Below, piece by piece: positions 35,617 to 48,899 of a stretch of 64,000 nucleotides of DNA. The DNA comes from Pampus argenteus (Eukaryota > Chordata > Actinopteri > Scombriformes > Stromateidae): positions 12,778,501-12,842,500 of the forward strand of contig CM072880.1 of assembly GCA_036937835.1 (NCBI GenBank). Direction: 5' to 3'. The notes under the pieces are model-generated. The model saw nothing but the letters and a program-made list of their open reading frames with translations. It was not told where the DNA came from and ran no database searches. Both the position numbers and the translations under genes were made by a program. Positions within the stretch are counted from its first letter, which is position 1. Each line of letters starts with the position of its first letter.

Positions 35617-37949
35617 TTACATGCGGTGGATGCTGTCGTGATCCATGAACTGTTTGAGGTTGTGCAGGTTGTCCCACCACTTGAAGAGGAAGGTCTCTGC
35701 GATGAGGCTGAACCAGGGAGTGATCTCCAGCTCCTTACGCTTGGCCTTCTCCAGCATCTCCTTCAGCTCCTCTTTGCTCACATAACAGTGGCTCTTTATC
35801 TCATTGGGGTCTGGACTTAACTCCACATCCTTCAGTGAGATATAAAAAAAAAAGAAGACATTATTATTGTCCATAATGTCAGACTGAAAGCATTAGCTAC
35901 ACACAACCTGCCCAGCATCAATTGTCATTTAGCCGTTACATTTCAAAACTGTGCTAAAGTGCCAGATATAAATAGACATTAGTAGCCTGTTGGACAGAAA
36001 CGTGACACTAAATGAATGCTAATGTTGCTCCATATCTGTTGGGTGAGTAAATAAGCAACTGCTTGTTCACCGTATCAACTGAACTTTGAATCAATGTTAA
36101 AAACAACAGTTAATGCAGGTTTAAGCATCATTTTTTTCTTTTAATTTAATATGCTTCCATCTTTGAAAAACCCAAGAAGTATCACTCCTTAAAAGACTCT
36201 TCAATTATCTTATTATTCTGTCCAGATGGTTAAAAAGTCTTTAAACATCCTAAAAAAAAAATACACAAAAAGCACAAACTAGGTTGAGCTACCCATCACA
36301 TATCCTAAAGTAAACCAGCTCAACCTCTAAGAGACATTTCAGCTGTACCTTCTGCATGAAGAGGATGTAGTCTATCTCATGTTCTCCCCAAACACCGTCT
36401 GACTGGGCCTTGTAGTGGATTCTTGTGAGATATGTCATCTCGTCTGGAGTCACCTGTGAAGCAACAAGCAGAGGAGATCAGATCCAAGAAAAGATCCTCG
36501 ATAACCTTTCCCTATTTAATTTAGAAGCTAGGAGCAGTGTGCAGGTACACGCATGTGAAACACACACACACACACACACAGACAGAGTTTTACCTGTTCC
36601 ACGGGGATACCCAGTTCAGCTTCGAGTCTCCTCTGAGCAGCTCTCCTCACTCCGATCGCATCCTTCTCCTCCAGCTCACTGTCTGTGTGTAAAGGATGAC
36701 TGCAGCATGTGTTTGTGAAACAGCCTGCGCACACAGACACACAAAATGCTTATACATGTTGCTTACTAATGCCGCTTTGTTATGCCACACACAGACACAA
36801 CACAATAGGGTGTGTGTGTGCGTGAGATTTCCCGCTGACCTGGAAAGGTGATTTTGGCGTCAGACCTCTGTTGTAAGAGCAGCTTCTCTTCGCTGTTGAA
36901 GATGAAGACGCTGAAAGCTCTGTGTAACAAACCTGGTGAAAACAAACAAATTATTTAACACAAGTGTTTTTGAGGTACAAATCTGAAAAGTACAAAAAGT
37001 TAACAAAAAGGTGTGTGTGTATGTGTGTGTGTGTGTTAATGTAGCGGACAGGTAATTCACCTTTGTCGATGTTGGAGTTGAGGTGGCAGTTTTTCTTGGT
37101 GTCCGCTCCAACCTTCTGGTCGTTCTCGTCGATGAGGATGCACATCTCGGCCAGAAGCTGCACCTGCTTCTCGTCCAGGTGATCTGTGGTGATCTCAGGC
37201 ATTCTGACTGCAGACTGCAGGCGTCTCGCCTCACTGCAGTGCACAGGGAGGAGCGAGCAGACAGCAGCTGTTAGTGTTTTCCTAACCTGAGCAAGAGCCG
37301 TGCACATTACAAAACAATACCACAAACATCCTACTTACTGTTATTTTGTATATTACGGCTACAACCAATGAAATCTGCTCTAAATCATGGATTAATGTGA
37401 CTTTTATTGCTTGTTTTATCTGGTCAACAGCTCAAAAATACAAAAAGTATTTGATGTATGATGCAAGAAAAGGTGCACGCAGTCACTTTTGAGAAGCAGG
37501 ACTTTGTGAATGTGAGATATTTTTTGCTTTAAAACAAACAAATGATCACTTATCAAAACGACTTGCCTGTTGCTAATCAAACTGATTGGCTACAGCATTC
37601 ATCACCGGCCTTAATGTCCTATCCTGCCGTGTCAGTCTTCTACATCAACGCATGTCAGCACGTATGTAAAAGAACATGTACTTTATTGATAAGTGCTGGG
37701 TTTGTTTAAACACACAGCTCGGCTGCATCAGAGCTCAGCTATCAATAGACACGCGGTTGCTCTCAGCTTAGAGCCGGCAGCTTATCTCTAACCTCACCGA
37801 GCACTAACTCACCTGGATAAGGCTCTGGAGGCGGGGGGAGGTCGGGTCCACGGTGCCGCAGCTCTGCTCGTACCTGGTACGTTTGATTTGACTACAGCGG
37901 CTCCCTGGCAGGACACCATCCGAAGCACCGCCCACACAGCCCGCACCAT
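35617..37949 (-). CDS. idi1: Isopentenyl-diphosphate delta-isomerase 1
   Basis: Six coding exons, right to left: 37949-37813, 37233-37061, 36932-36840, 36724-36594, 36453-36349, 35829-35617; phases agree, 852 nt (283 aa, matching the long human form). The enzyme interconverts isopentenyl and dimethylallyl diphosphate in the isoprenoid and sterol pathway. The Nudix-fold core starts at a second methionine (37202; MPEITTDHLDEKQVQLL), which alone gives 227 aa as in the short human form. In short-form numbering, TNTCCSHP carries the catalytic Cys86, the Nudix-like helix is GVRRAAQRRLEAELGIP, and WGEHEIDY carries the catalytic Glu148. The C-terminus is HRM, like the peroxisomal-type YRM of human IDI1. 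The 56-residue extension is rich in A, R, S and V, its first acidic residue (Glu) is at position 47, and it looks like a mitochondrial presequence. A CCAAT box (37970-37974) sits just upstream of the long start. The gene diverges from wdr37. Confidence 0.96.
36560..36580. repeat. (CA)n repeat in idi1 intron 4
   Basis: About ten CA units between the exons at 36453 and 36594, close to the donor of the Nudix-helix exon. Confidence 0.75.
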
Positions 37950-40238
37950 CGCCTGACCAAAACAGAAAACCAATCACAAGGACTGAAGGTGCGGGTGTTG
38001 GTATAAACCGGAGAGGAGTCAAGTCAGTCAGGATCTGTATGTACGCTGCTGATAATACCAGAGCACTGACTGGATGATTGTTTGTTGTATATTATAATAT
38101 GTCAAATATTAACTTCCCAAAGTCTAATGAATCATCTTCAACACAGTTTCTTGTCAATTAACTAATTGATTATTGGACTAATCAAGTTAACTAACAGAGG
38201 AAATCATCTTGTTTTGTTTTGTTTGTTTCTTGTATGCATTTTATTGCCTTTGTTTGCCACCAGTTTGTCTATTAAATCATAACTATTTAACTTTACTAAA
38301 AATGTTACTTAAGTACAAAAATATAAATACTCAATACCGCAATGTGAGTATTGTTGTATTGTCTAATATATTGTTAGATTGTGAGCTGAGCTTAATGAAA
38401 CAATCATTTTACTGTGACTGATGGAGGAGGCACATATTTTAACTGCTTTATATTGCTGCTAGGTCATTTATTCTATGACAATAATTATTTTAGTTTACGG
38501 TCAGAGAAGAAACTAGAAAATATTCAGAATCAGAGAATTCGGATATTTTATTCTCACAAAAATGACTCGAACTGATTGAACGATTATCAAAATAGATTAA
38601 TTTAACAGTTGACAACGTATTGATTAATCAACTAATCCTTGCATGTCTACATGTTTTTCATTTTGTAGTTTCTCATGTGTTTTGTATGTAAACAAACTAT
38701 ACTACTACTACAGTATGAAATGGACATACTCAAGTAAAGTCCAAGTACCTCAGTAAAAGTACTTAGCTTTCAGCACAGGAGCACAAGTAATACTGGATGT
38801 ATATCAGATGCAGTTATTAGTCCCTTCCAGTAAACTCCACTTGGTATTTTACTCTGAACCCTTGACGTCACCACGCCATCGGACCACTTCCCCGCACGGC
38901 CCGCACCACCCAGGCCTCTTGACAACTGGATATAAGCATGCATTGTCTGCCACACACACAGCCTACAGAGAAACCGAAAACACCTTCAGTTACTTACCTG
39001 TCTCAGGTAGATAAACCCGCTTCTTTTATCGTATTTTGCGTTTGTTTACGATGACATTTTAAACCTTGAATACTGTGCTTGAACAGCCGTAGCTTTCACT
39101 TCCCCCCTCTATTGACGTCACGAGTTTTCATTGGATGCCGTATCAGCGGCGCGGCTGCTCATTGGTGTACGCAAAGTGCAAACACAACCCACGTGACACG
39201 ACTTCTGGCGCACCAATAAAATTACGTGATACGTCAAAAAAAAGAAAAAAAAGAAAAACGATTCGATTTGTGATACTTGTCAAACTGCAACGTGACATTT
39301 ACCCTCCAATATTTTATATCATACGTGGACGACATGTTGAAATTCACTGAAACATAGCTTAACGTTATTTCATATCGAGTCAGGACGCTGTCGGTGAGCT
39401 GCTGGACGTTTGACGCCGCAGTGAAGGTGAAATGTGGCAGCTAGCGTGCACATAATTACGTTTCTACACCTCCATGGTTGCAAATAATGAAGTTAAGCGG
39501 ACTGTGACAGCGGTGAGTGTCTGTCTTGTTCCGTATATGGAAGAATAGTTTGGTTACAAATCACGAAAGGACGTCAAATATTAAATTAATTGGCTTAATT
39601 GACGCTGTTAATTTGCTGTGAGCAGTTATTAGTTATCGTCCATTGTGCGTGTATGGTTATCTACCGCGTTAATGTTACCACTGCGCGACTCTCATGCCCC
39701 AAATGTGTGTTTTTCTTTCCTCAACATATGAAGAACGGGCCGCTGATTTCCATTACAAACTGTCAATTAATGTTGTTCATGTTTAGTTGTCAAACATTAT
39801 AGCTATGCTATTCAAGTACAGTGATAAAGTACTTACATTGTATTAGTAATTTACTATTTCCCGATTTATAAAATGTCTTAAGTCAGGTTTTATTCAGTAC
39901 AGTACACTACTATGTGATTTGATAAGCAGCATTAAATTGCAAGGTTTCTAAATGGAGTTCATTATAAGGTAATAGGTCAGGTCTCAAATATCTGTTTGTA
40001 TTAGTTCAGATCTCTGTGGGATAGACTACCCTTTACCTTGAACAGGTCCTGCAGTGGCTGTGAACATGAACTTCACTTCTTTTTTTCTTTCTTTTTAACC
40101 TGCAGGCAGGTGGAGTTAACCGCACAACCTAACCCACCCACCTACTAGCCAGCCAACCAAGGAGAGCCTGGCCTTTTGTTTACCTGCTTCTCAGGTAGGC
40201 GTTGAGCAGGGGGCAGGGCCACCCAGGGGCTCGGAGGG
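37950..40238. other. Divergent idi1-wdr37 intergenic region and wdr37 5' UTR
   Basis: No coding exon is seen other than the flanking ones. It holds promoter-like motifs (see separate entry), a likely untranslated wdr37 first exon ending with GACAGCG then GTGAGT after 39512, and the 5' UTR part of wdr37 exon 2 after the acceptor near 40106. The middle, about 38,050-38,750, is AT-rich and featureless. Confidence 0.5.
38860..39240. promoter_or_regulatory. Divergent promoter region with CRE, CCAAT and E-box motifs (idi1/wdr37)
   Basis: Full palindromic CRE sites TGACGTCA occur at 38863-38870 and 39113-39120. Inverted CCAAT boxes (ATTGG) lie at 39130-39134 and 39161-39165, a forward CCAAT at 39212-39216, and a CACGTG E-box at 39190-39195. 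The 39,110-39,240 part lies about 300 bases before the inferred wdr37 first-exon donor and is probably its core promoter. Factor binding is inferred from motifs only. Confidence 0.55.
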
Positions 40239-43200
40239 ATGCCTGTGGAGGGCGGAAGCACCAGCGGCTCTGCTTCGGCTGCCCGTCACCCCAAGCAGAA
40301 GCGCAAAGCTCACAGTTTGTCTATCAGACGCACCAACAGCACAGAGGAGAGGCCACCAGGCATCCAAAGAGGAGACATGCTGGAGGGACAGGTAAGGGAG
40401 ATGCACAGATGCTCTGTCACTCTCTCACACACACTCACATACACACGTGTAGTATAATATTGACATATATGTAGTAGGCATATAGTTTCCTGTGTATGTA
40501 CCAGGTTGTTGTTTTTTTGTCAGGTAGTGTTTTGATTGTCAGTTGTGATATGAGGCTGTTACTAGAGTACAGAACCAGCCGGTTTTGCGGCATTGCTTTT
40601 ATTTTCTACCCGGTTTTGCAACATTTACAACTTCTATCCTACTTTATGTTCATGAGATTGTGAAATTTTCCCTCTAGGGAAAATGCTGGTGTTTTTTTAG
40701 GCAGCTACATGAACTTTGCATGATTCCTGCCTGGTGTGGATGTGCATTTGGTGCAGTTATTTTTCAGATGTCTTTTAGTTAAAACAAAAAAAAATCTTCT
40801 GTAACTTTTTAACCCCAATAGTGCCATCAAGTTAGCGATTAACCATCTCAAAATTAAATTGGAGCCACAGTCGGTTTATTTCTTCTAGAAAGGGAGGAGC
40901 GCGGGCTTTTTAGTGAGCAGGTGTTTCCTGATGCAGAGCAGTTGTAGTGAACTGTCAAGCTTCTCCGATACAAAGACGATGAAAGCTGCTTTCTGTTTGA
41001 TCAAGAACACGCTGATTGTTAACATTTGGGAGTTGGCTCTAGAGAGGACGTATTCAGAGTCAGATAAGATGAACAAATGGAGTTTGAGTGGCAGTTAAAT
41101 GATTTAGATTGTGTCATCATATATTTTATATATGGGTTACTGTTTATCCAGGTTCTGTACATATAGGACCCTTATTTCCCAACGCTTGTCTTAAACCACT
41201 GAAGTCCATTACTTTCTCTGCTTGACAATGTCCTTGACTTATCAGCCACTAAAACTAGAGCTCAGCTTGCATGGGCCTGTTCTCATCAAATTTTAATATG
41301 GGCCGCTTGTCCAGGTCTGATTAGTCTTTTCACCAGGCCTTTTTGTGTATTGTGTATTGTATTTTGCGTCAGACATGTTGGCTCTTTATGTACCCACTAG
41401 TCTACCCCCCCATTGCACAAGTTCCACATACACAGACATGCTAAGCCCGTATATAACACACAGAATGTATTTTCTTCAACATATTCCTTATTAGCCAGAG
41501 CACACTGCTGCTTTTAGGGCCACAACTAAGCAGCTTTGGATACATAAAGGCTGCCTGTTGTTTGCTAATTGACTTTTTTTTTTTTTTTTTTTTTTTGCAA
41601 AATGGTAAGGTGGTTAACGTACGCTGTGACTGTTGGTTTTGAACGTGCCCCAGAAGAAAGAGAGTCAAGTATTTGGTTTCCTTGTCTTTCATTTTGCTAG
41701 AGAAATAAGCGGCAGACCTCAGGGCTAGCTGTCAAATGCAGCCTTTTGAGTCCTTTGTTTTCATGGCAGCCTTTACCCAGCTGATAACTGGGTACTTCTA
41801 GGAGTTCACCATGGAGGTAAGTCAGTGGAAATGTAGTGTTTGACTGGTTGGGCCCTGGCTGTTGTGTAAGTTGTTCATTGTTTATAGGTTGTTCTGTAAA
41901 ATGTAGCAGTGAGTGTTTCCAAAAACAAAAAAAAGAGACTGTGTTTGGCAAGAGATGTCTGTGGTGTGTGTTTTATGAGTCACTCAGTCCTCTCTTTGAA
42001 TAGTGATAATATATTAGATACTTATTTGTCATTGTAAAATTGCATTTGCACAACACATACACTACGTTGTGATTAAAAGAGAATACCGCACTTCAGGAGG
42101 ATGTTGAGTGAATCCATTTTTCAGTCTAAAGCTTACTATGAGGTTTATCAAATATTTATCCTTCTTTCTGTGTGTTTGTCCAGGACTCCAAGCTGCCCAT
42201 CTCGTTACGGAGCAATCTTCTTGACCTTTTTGGCCAGATCGAACGCGAGTTTGAAAATCTCTACATTGAAAACCTTGAATGTGAGTGACTGATAGAAAGT
42301 GTCAAACAAATGTATTAAAAATATTTAAAAGATAAATGTTGTGGATTAAACGAAACTTGTCTCGCATTCAGACGTCAGATTTCTGGGGCACATACCTTGC
42401 TTTATTGATCTTAAGGTGTTGATTGACTAAGCAGATGGTTTCGAGAGCGTAGGCGGTGTTTGTCTACTAAAACCCTGTCACTGTGCTAACATTACAGTAC
42501 GCCGGGAAATTGACTCCCTGAATGAGCGTCTGACTGGAGATGGACAGACTATTGAGGGAGGAGACCCCACCAAGGGCGCTCTGAAAACAAAAGGTCCAGT
42601 ATTTCCTTCATGATCTGTTGGAGCTATTCTTTAATAACCTTTTAGTCTCCTGTTCATTGAACAGATGCTTCTTTTTTTAATGCACTTATCTGCTTTCTTA
42701 CCAAGGGTCAGATGAGAAGATCGACACCACTTTCATATTTGTACAATAAAATATGCTACAGCCAGAAGCCAGTGAGCTTATCTTAGCATAGCATAAATAC
42801 TGTAAGCAGGAGGAAACAGCTAGCCTAGGGAGGTGCCACCAGGTGCGGTAATGTCCTGTCTTGCCGTCCCCATGACAACCGGTGGAGCCAAAAAATCGTC
42901 CAGCAGAAAAATCCTTGTTAAACCACAACAATTTGTCTATGGATTAAACTGTTAATTAGTGAGCTTTAGACACAGCCAAGCTGTTTTCAGTCTCTGTGCT
43001 AAGATAAGCTAAGCTAAACCAGCTGTTGGTGGTAGCTTCATATTTACTGTACAGAAATATGAGTGAATTGTCTCACCTTTCAATTATTAAGTTATGTAAC
43101 ATTAATCCACCATCAAGTTTGAACATAATCTCACATCGCAGAGAGTGAGAACAACAACAAGGTGCTGGAGAAGCGGTAGGACGGAGATGGACGTATGAAA

Positions 43201-46200
43201 GTATTTCAAATGCACCACAACTTCATCTCTGCTGGCCACATGGCATCAGTTCCACTACATAGGTGTTGAAAGGTCAAAAGTTAATTACCAGTAGCACACA
43301 ATAAGGCTTTGTATTGTTGGAGTGTGCGCATCTTAAAGTCACGACACCTTATTAGGCCATTACTGCAGCAATGAAGCCAACCAATGAGTTGGTGGTGAAT
43401 TTTATTCATAGTTCTTTGTCTCTCTATCACACAGCCAGCCACAGCACCAGCCAGCTGTCACAGAAGCTGAAGACGACCTACAAAGCCTCTACCAGCAAGG
43501 TACACGGCTCCAACTATGTTAGGCTGTTCTGTAGAGCTCAGAAGATGTGTCATCTGTGTAAATATTTGAGCTGTTGAGATTCAGGCCTGGGGTAATGGTA
43601 ACAGACTATCAAAAGCCCTTTGTTGCTGAGTGAGGGGAAGGAAGCCTGTGAGAATTTTTTGAGGTAACGATGCATTCGTAGAATTGCATATTTTTGGACA
43701 AAATGATCTCTCCCTTGACTTCTTCCTTTTTAATCTTTTGCCATTATAGCGCTTGTACACTTTCCACGGCAAAATAGGTGGACCTCGCAACTTCAGTGTG
43801 GCCACATGGGAGTTGTGGGGAGGAGATTCATGGGTAACTTCCTGAATGCTCTGTTTGTCACTAAGCATCGTGGGGGCAGCTGCGGGCTGAGTCTCTTTTT
43901 AACGGAAGTCTGACCTTGACTCCTCATCTCTTCTCTCTGCACCCTCTCAGAAGTCATGTGGGTGAACAGCTGCATTTGTCAGATCTAGAAAGGAGAGTTT
44001 TTACAGTTTCTTAAAAGGGAACATTTTATTTTTGGTAGTGTCTTGTTGGTCAACTTACTCATTGCATTAAATCTTCGCCTGTTAGAATAATAATACTACT
44101 TCCTTGTCGTAAAACGATATGATATGATAAACATTAATAACTGATGTGGAATTAGAAGTCAGGTTTGGTCAACCACTCTTTGAACAGCTCTTAAAGGTAT
44201 ACATATTTATGTTGATAATAAATGAAAGTCCTGTCAAATGGCATTTTATCTCTGCCTAAAATGTTCCCTTGACATTGCCTTTCTTAAATCTGACTCCACT
44301 GAATGCAGCCAAAGTCTGAGCTAGATGAAGAGTAAGAAACACAAGGGATCAAGGGAGGACTTCTCAGATTAACCATCAACAGAACTAGCTGCTATGTAAT
44401 ATACAGCTAACCTATCAGCTGGCTAAGAAACCTGACCCCAAACTAATTTGGTTAAAATCTGAAGAGACTGAAAACTAATGCAATGATCTGCACTAACTGT
44501 AGCCTCAGTTTCTTACTGCGTTGACCTTGACTTGAATGAGCTATGTGTTTCCTCTCACTGCTCGTAGTGTTTTAATGACAGAAAGAAATAAGATTGCGTT
44601 GTACTTGTAATGTGAGCGTAAACACACAAACACACACACACATTCTGACAGTAAAGTAAACCAGATGCTTTGCTGCTGCATCTAACGACTACCAGTGATG
44701 AAGCTTATTGCTGCGGTCGGCCGTCTGCTTGTAGCAGCATGTACAGTACAAATTGTGACTATGTGACAAATGGAACAATTCACTCCTCAACTCTCCAGCA
44801 ACTGACTAGTTTGTTCATCGGGACGTCTGCAGCGACTAAAGGCCACGTGTAACCAGACCACTAGACAAACCTATTTTTAGAGGTGCACCACGTCTCATTT
44901 ACCTTTTGACAGTTTCAGAAACATCCCCCTGATATGAGAACACTATTCTAAGAGCCTGTATCACGAAGTGAGTTTGACTGGCTCTCTTTGGGTCACCTGG
45001 CTTCACTGAGACTAACATTAGCAAACCTGGATAACTAGTTAGTTATCTTGCTTTTGAGCTCAAACTTGTTCATGTGAAAGAAGCAGAGCTTTTCATTACA
45101 GCACGGAAAAATAATATTCAGCAAGATAAAAGCTATATAATAAGTAGAATCTGGTGTTACTAGAATAGATTATGAATCTGAAGCAATACAAATATTAAAC
45201 AGAAGGCACAGGCTATGAATATGTGTCAGACTTATTATATAGGCATTTTCAACACCTTCACTAGTCTAGAGTGAATATGGACAAAAATAAGTCAACAAAA
45301 TGTCTCTATTGACAGTGACATTTTACCATCATAATGAATAAACTATTACAAATAAGGGATACCCTTTAAAACAGTTAGAAGTAAAGAAAAGCTGGTCGAG
45401 GAGAAGCAATAAATGCCTGATAATGCCAAAATGTTGCACTTTTAATTAACCAAACTAAATAACAGCGCATAATTAATACGCAGCTATAACTGTCATTAAT
45501 TAGTCTGTGGTAAACAATCTCAGTTTGTTTTAAACCCAGAGGGGATTCATAATTGTACAAAAAATGTTTCTATTTCTAATGAAATAATTATCACAGAAAG
45601 AACAATGATTCGACTGATCAGCGACCTGATATAAAACCTGAGATAAACCCAAAGAAAGCTGACTATGCTTCATGGTACAGGGTCTAAATCTAACATACAC
45701 ACTGTGCTTCATTTGTTAATGTGTTGGTCAACAGACTGACACATGTAAACATTGATTGCCAGTCTGTGTTATAGTCATGTAGCCAGATGTCAGTTTTATT
45801 ACAATTACAAACAATAAATCCAATTTATTCACTTTGTCTTGTATCTGTGTATCCGCAGTAGTCTTTGAAGTAAGCCGTTAGTGCTGTAAGTCATATAAAT
45901 GCTGCTATTCATATCGGCCCATTTAGTTAAAATACTCGTATAAGTTCTGAAGTCTTTGTATTGGTGCACCTGTTTAATTATAATTGGACTTTAATTTAAG
46001 CAACACTATGTTTAGTTTGGCTTTGGTTCAGCACCAGGAGGAATACTCATCCCTTTTTCTCTTGCTCTTCTCTCCATCACGCCTGCCTCTCTTCCTTCCT
46101 GCTCAGATCGTGTCCAGTTTCAAAGCCACCACAGGTTCCCGGGCTTTGTGCCAGCTACTGAAGGAGTATGTGGGCCACCGGGACGGGATCTGGGACCTCA

Positions 46201-48861
46201 GTGTCACCCGAACTCAGCCAGTGGTCCTGGGAACCGCATCCGCAGGTACAATCACTGTTACATAAACAGCTGACATGCCACAAACTGCAATAGTTTTCAG
46301 TAATAGACTAATTCAAATAATTAGTCAAGTTCAAATATATTTACAATATATTTACATTCTTATATCATTGCCAAATGAATTGTGATACTTTGTGCAATTT
46401 CCAATAAAGTATAACATGGTTGAGATGATTTATGGTTTATGATGATTTATGTTGCACAAGAGTTTCATTCTTACTGATAATATTTCTTCCTCATAAACTC
46501 TGCTTTTATTTCCATTATCTGCCTATCTCGTCTTGTTAGAAACTAGTTGGGTTCAGTTCTAGATTGCTTTATGGTGAACGGTGAGATTGTGAAACAAGAA
46601 AAACACATGCTGAGCACCTTATTTAAGCAGGCCAAATGTCTCTCACTGAATCATTAGGCGATTATAGGACGTTAGCCTGCAGTTACTTTGAAGGATATGA
46701 CATGTTGTCCACCCCTGTCTGTCATTTCACAGACCACTCCGCTCTGCTGTGGAGTATAGAGACCGGCAAATGTCTGCTGAGGTATGCCGGCCACGCAGGA
46801 TCAGGTAATAAGGACCTCACTCCTAAAAAACATTTATAATTGTATTTGTGTAGAACCATGCAGACATGTCAAAAGTGAGTGATGAACATGGTATTTACAG
46901 CATTCATAATCAGTCACTGTTGGCTAAAGGAGTGTCTGTCAACATTTCCTCACTTACTGTAGTTTGTGATAAGAGAGGAATATTTGATACAACCCATGTA
47001 CGTGCCCTGTTATCTGATCTCTCCCACAGTCAACTCCATCAAGTTCCACCCCACAGAGCAGATGGCCCTCACAGGTATGTAATTAAATGCACTTAACTTT
47101 GTCGAATTGGCCTCATTTAATATTTGCGTTCATTCGCCTCGTGACTCTTTAACTAGTCTTTCCTCTGCCTCTGTTGCCTCTAGTAGTTGATTCTGACTAG
47201 ATCTGCATGCATGTTCGTTCACATGTGCTTGTGTTACCACAGCCTCCGGGGACCAGACGGCTCACATCTGGCGCTACATGGTGCAGCTTCCTGCCCCACA
47301 GCCACCACCAGATGTCAGTGTGAGTAGCTTTCTTTTGCTTCTGAGTTTTGAGACATGTATTCATCTTTATTATTAAACTTAAATATTAAACTTTATTGTG
47401 ATATTACCTTCTCTAGTTGTTTCACACTGGTTTACAGGTCAGCTGCCATCTCATTTATCTCACTTCTTACTTGTGCTTTTTCTAGTTTTTTGTTGGTTAG
47501 ACTTCCTTATTAGTCTTTAATAAACAATCTTAGTTTGTTTTAAACTAACAAAAAATGTTTCTTCTATCTCTGACATAATTATCATGGAAAGCACAATAAT
47601 TCTACTGATCTGTAAAAATGTGTCAATGTTCTTTTTTTTTTTTATCACTGTACACTTCATTATACTTTTGGCAGTTTTTGGCAAATAAATTGCACCAAAA
47701 ACAAATCTGAGCTTTCACAATCTTTTCATTTTGTATCACTGCAGACATCTGAACTATTCTTTGCTCCCCGTAGGCTCCGTGTGACGACGACCAGGACTCA
47801 TCAGACAGAGAAGAAGGCGAGGTGGACGGCGAGGGCCCTTGCGAGGTCCCCACTGTCCGGGTTGCTACAGCAACCCTGAAGAGCCACCAGGGTGTAGTTA
47901 TCGCAGCGGACTGGTTGGTGGGCGGCCGACAAGTGGTGACAGCTTCCTGGGATCGTGCCGCCAACCTGTACGAGGTGGAGACATCTGAGCTGGTGCACAC
48001 ACTCACTGGTATGCAAACATCATAACTGTCTGGTATCTTTGTATCTTTGTTTGCTTTGATTTACATATGGTTCATAGTTTATATATGAAACTATGAACAT
48101 AGTATAGGCATACATTTTGTTGTACATTCTGTGCCACTTCTGGTACTTTTGCACTTTTCTTCTTGCAATAGCCATGTTTCCCTATAGGGGTCATTTAATG
48201 ATGTCCATAACCATAGAGGTGAATATGTATCTATGTGTCTGTTTATGCAGGCCATGACCAGGAGCTGACCCACTGCTGTACCCATCCCACCCAGCGTCTG
48301 GTGGTCACCTCGTCCAGAGACACCACCTTCAGACTGTGGGACTTCAGAGACCCGTCCATCCACTCTGTCAACGTCTTCCAGGGACACACTGAGTCAGTCT
48401 CTCTCCTCTCTTTCACACTCAAACACAGTAATGGATACTTTAATGTTCAACGGTTTGACTGATGGTTACATGTAGCAGTCTAAATTTGGCGCACCGGGTG
48501 GCGCTGTAGCCTTTCTCTGGTCAGTGAATCTCTCCAGCATTTTCTGTTTTTGTGTGTTTTTTTTACAGTGCCACATTGATTCGGCTATTGCTCTAGGCCA
48601 AATCCTCCACTTGCCTCTCATTTATTTCTGAGCACTTCTCCTCACTTTGCTCCTCTTTCTCTTTCTACCTCTCTCTCCTCCCTTGCTCTCCTGTTCATTT
48701 ATCTGTCCGTTTCTGTGTTAATCCCCCGCTGTGTGTAATTTGGCACTCCGCTCGTTAACACTCAATTGCAGCCACTCATTTCAAAACGATGACTGTCAGG
48801 CTTGTCCCTGGTTTTCAATGGCAGCGCTCTTTAAGAGGCGGAAGAAGAGAGTGCGTGTCTG

Positions 48862-48899
<38 letters not shown>

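Noticed and set aside
36860..37234. Alternative 124-codon frame overlapping idi1 exons
   Set aside because: Runs through intron sequence and overlaps the true idi1 frame; a shadow.
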